The position numbers and the translations under genes were made by a program. From Phoebastria nigripes (lineage: Eukaryota > Chordata > Aves > Procellariiformes > Diomedeidae): a stretch of DNA of 64,000 nt. Below are positions 61,701 to 64,000 of the stretch, in pieces. How positions within the stretch are numbered: position 1 is the first letter of the stretch; each line of letters starts with the position of its first letter. The stretch covers positions 525,539 to 589,538 of the forward strand of contig JAYKAV010000900.1 in NCBI GenBank assembly GCA_035582835.1, in the 5' to 3' direction. Under the pieces are notes generated by a model that worked only from the letters and a program-made list of their open reading frames with translations, had not been told where the DNA came from and ran no database searches.

Positions 61701-63400
61701 ATACTTAATTACCAGCTGCCTCAGATGCTCTAAATAAAAGTCTTTTGAATTAAGATTAGAGCTTGCAGTAAAAGCACTAAATTCCTTATCTTCAGTGAGG
61801 TATGGTCTATTCCATTTGTTTCTAAGTGCATCCCACTTACACCTGTACTATATCAATAAATGCCTGTGATAACAGCTCTCTTTTTAAACTCTGCTGCATT
61901 GATTTTTCCTGGGTATATTGCCAATAACATTGTTAAATATGTTCATGAATAATCCCCAAATTCTAAATGACTGATGTATACTAAATATTCGTTAATATTG
62001 ACTTATTTGTCAGTTCTTTGGAGGTTTGATAGTCTTTAACAATTTGTAGTTCACACAGTATTCAAAATTAATAATTGAAACTATTTTCTATATCATAGAT
62101 TATAGTTTTCCAAAGTGCTGTTGTGCAATAACTATCCTGGCAAATTTCTTTTAAAATCCATACTTAGATCCATATCTATCAGTTTACAGTATTTGGGATA
62201 GTTCCTTTCAGTAAAAAATCAAAACTTCCTTACTTTTTAAATCAGCATTGGTTAAGACAATATACTGTAGTTCTGTCTGCTGATTTGTCAGTAGTTTTAA
62301 CAGCTGAAGTTAATGAAAAGTAAAGTGTAGATATGCTATTTGCTGGAAAATGTAACTAGAAAGACAAAAGGATATATGCTGTGTAACATGCTAACCTGAG
62401 CAGGGAAGGACCCAAAGCTTGCAAACTATAGCAAGAAAAGAATCAGATTGGTCTGTATATGGTATGCATATGTCCATCTCTCATTGGGCCACAAGAAGGA
62501 CCTGTGTATTCAGAGTAATGGTAATCTCAAAATACCAGAAGCAATGCAAACTCTGCTGAAGAACTGGAATACTATTTCCTGCTCTCCTCTTTCCTCAACC
62601 AACTTCTAGGTTTGGCTTTGTCAGTTTCTTCTATTTTTCTCTTTGAAACACCTTGAGGCTTTATGTGTGAAAGTATGATACTTTCAGGTACACAAGCATC
62701 TGGAGTGATTATTTTAAATTGGATGAACACCATTGATTTTGTGCATGTTATAAAAGGCTATATTCCAAACAGGGGTTCCTATTCTTTCACATTCTTTTAC
62801 AATTTTTCAGCCTCCGTGCTCTCTTCGTTTTCTATCTCATGTCCCCTCTCAGATGGCACAGTAAGGAAAAGCCACAAAACCTTTGCTTGTTTATGTTAGT
62901 TGGGCCCATTAATTAGCATCCCAAAGACTTAAAGTAACAGTTAGGTTTGACATCTCATCAAAACATCATGGAAAGGTTCATTACCCTGATGCATACTAGA
63001 GCTGCCACATTTATCTGGCATTCTAAATGACTCAGGAATTCAGGAGGAATTCAGAAAACTATTTTCAACAATGCATTTAACAGGAANAGAGAAATGTTAC
63101 CAAGTACTCAAGAACAAAAACCAAAGTGATACATGAAGTCTGTATTTTTTACATCAAAAATCCTGTGAGCCAAAAAAAAGCCAAAAGTGGGATTCTCTAA
63201 GTAAATGCTGTAAAAAGTCTGTAAAAGGTTCTCCAGCATTTCATTCTTTATACTTAAAGGCTTCATATCACTAGCTGTTTAAGGCTGGTAAGAAAAACAA
63301 CATTTGTAAAATATGGAAATTTGATGATTCTTGACAGAAATACTTTTGGGAGTAGTTAACAGATGTATGCTTCGTCTTGCACATAATGATTTCTCATCTT
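58762..63400. other. Intronic DNA, no clear feature
   Basis: This is AT-rich with short homopolymer runs. Two octamer-like atgcaaat motifs lie close together just after the LTR (about 58771-58790). No gene, transposon terminus or long repeat is recognised. Confidence 0.4.
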
Positions 63401-64000
63401 AAATAAGCAGTGCTGGCCTGATTTTTAGGAAGAACATTCAACGCAGCTGCCAGGAGAAGAGGTAGGGGACCACTCTGCTCCCTCTGATATACAGCTGCTC
63501 TCTAGGGCCTCTTTCCTCTGAATTCAGCTCTAACACGATCCAGAGATGTTCTGGCAACACCTCCTTTCCCCTGTTAACAACGTGACCAGCCAGAAGAAAG
63601 CAGGAGCCATTGCAGCAGTCGGTTCCTATTTAAGGATTTGCTTATACAACAGTAGCTGCAGCTAATTTCCTTTGGTTACATGCCAGCTGCCTGTAGACAC
63701 AAGAGCTCCCAAGCTCAGTAAGGACAGTCCGTACGACACGGCTCTCGTGCAGGCTGTGCACATATTTTTCTTCCTGTAGGCCTCCTGTGAATGCACGGAA
63801 ATGCCAAGAACCAGCTCATTTTCAAAATATCTCCCCTCTAACTTTGCTGCCACCTCGAAACCCCATGCAAACTCCACATGCATATCTCCAGTGATGTCTC
63901 AGCTTCCAACAAGTTGGTGCCTAGTTAGGACTCTTGCTTCAGCAAGGCCAAAATGTCATTCAGGTGTTGTGAGCTCTCTGTGAGCACTACAGCTCACCCT
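63400..64000 (+). other. GC-richer edge region with a candidate exon start
   Basis: This is less AT-rich than its flanks, with several CpGs (cggttcc, gtccgtacgacacgg, gcacgg, ctcgaaa). It has a TATA-like ctatttaagg at about 63627. A strong acceptor, tatttttcttcctgtag, ends at about 63779 and is followed by roughly 65 open codons that include CTEMPRTSSFSKYLPSNF and end near cattcag/gtgttg. It runs off the right edge, so no firm call is possible. It could be an exon of the antisense transcript class discussed above, a regulatory element or chance. Confidence 0.2.

Overview
The window looks like nuclear DNA from a bird. It is AT-rich and almost free of long reading frames. It carries a 5'-truncated CR1 LINE with the usual avian CR1 3' end, two solo retroviral LTRs of avian type, and two unmistakable exons of the vertebrate ion-channel gene TRPM3 on the minus strand. 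TRPM3 is Z-linked in chicken (established knowledge), so a Z-chromosome origin is likely but is not shown by the sequence. About 21 ambiguous bases (n) are scattered through the window, six of them inside one LTR.

Layout. TRPM3 is read right to left. Positions 1-6364 are the start of the intron that follows the exon at 6365-6569. A 679-bp intron (6570-7248) separates that exon from the 80-nt exon at 7249-7328. Everything from 7329 to 64000 lies upstream of the 80-nt exon and is best read as one very long 5' intron, or intron plus alternative-promoter region. No later TRPM3 exon is seen at 1-6364, and neither of the first-exon peptides I recall is seen at 7329-64000.

Inside the long upstream interval are: a CpG-enriched patch at about 10.8-11.2 kb with a possible extra TRPM3 5' exon; a decayed ancient CR1 in antisense (14.5-15.2 kb); an LTR with a perfect 5-bp target-site duplication (40.8-41.4 kb); the younger CR1 (43.2-44.1 kb); a decayed PIF/Harbinger transposase on the minus strand (47.9-48.4 kb) beside a 44-bp tandem duplication; and a 1.15-kb LTR with its own perfect 5-bp duplication (57.6-58.8 kb). 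Short, weakly supported fragments resembling ancient amniote repeats are noted near 1.5, 5.5-5.9, 24.7, 33.6 and 56.0 kb.

The most speculative but interesting item is a set of plus-strand candidate exons (ATG at 25521; 31864-31972; 41618-41766; 42649-42702). Their splice sites look good and their phases fit together, giving a frame of about 110 codons antisense to the TRPM3 intron. I recognise no protein family in it, and it could be a chance assembly. I see no CRISPR array, operon or other prokaryotic system, and no convincing tRNA or rRNA gene.
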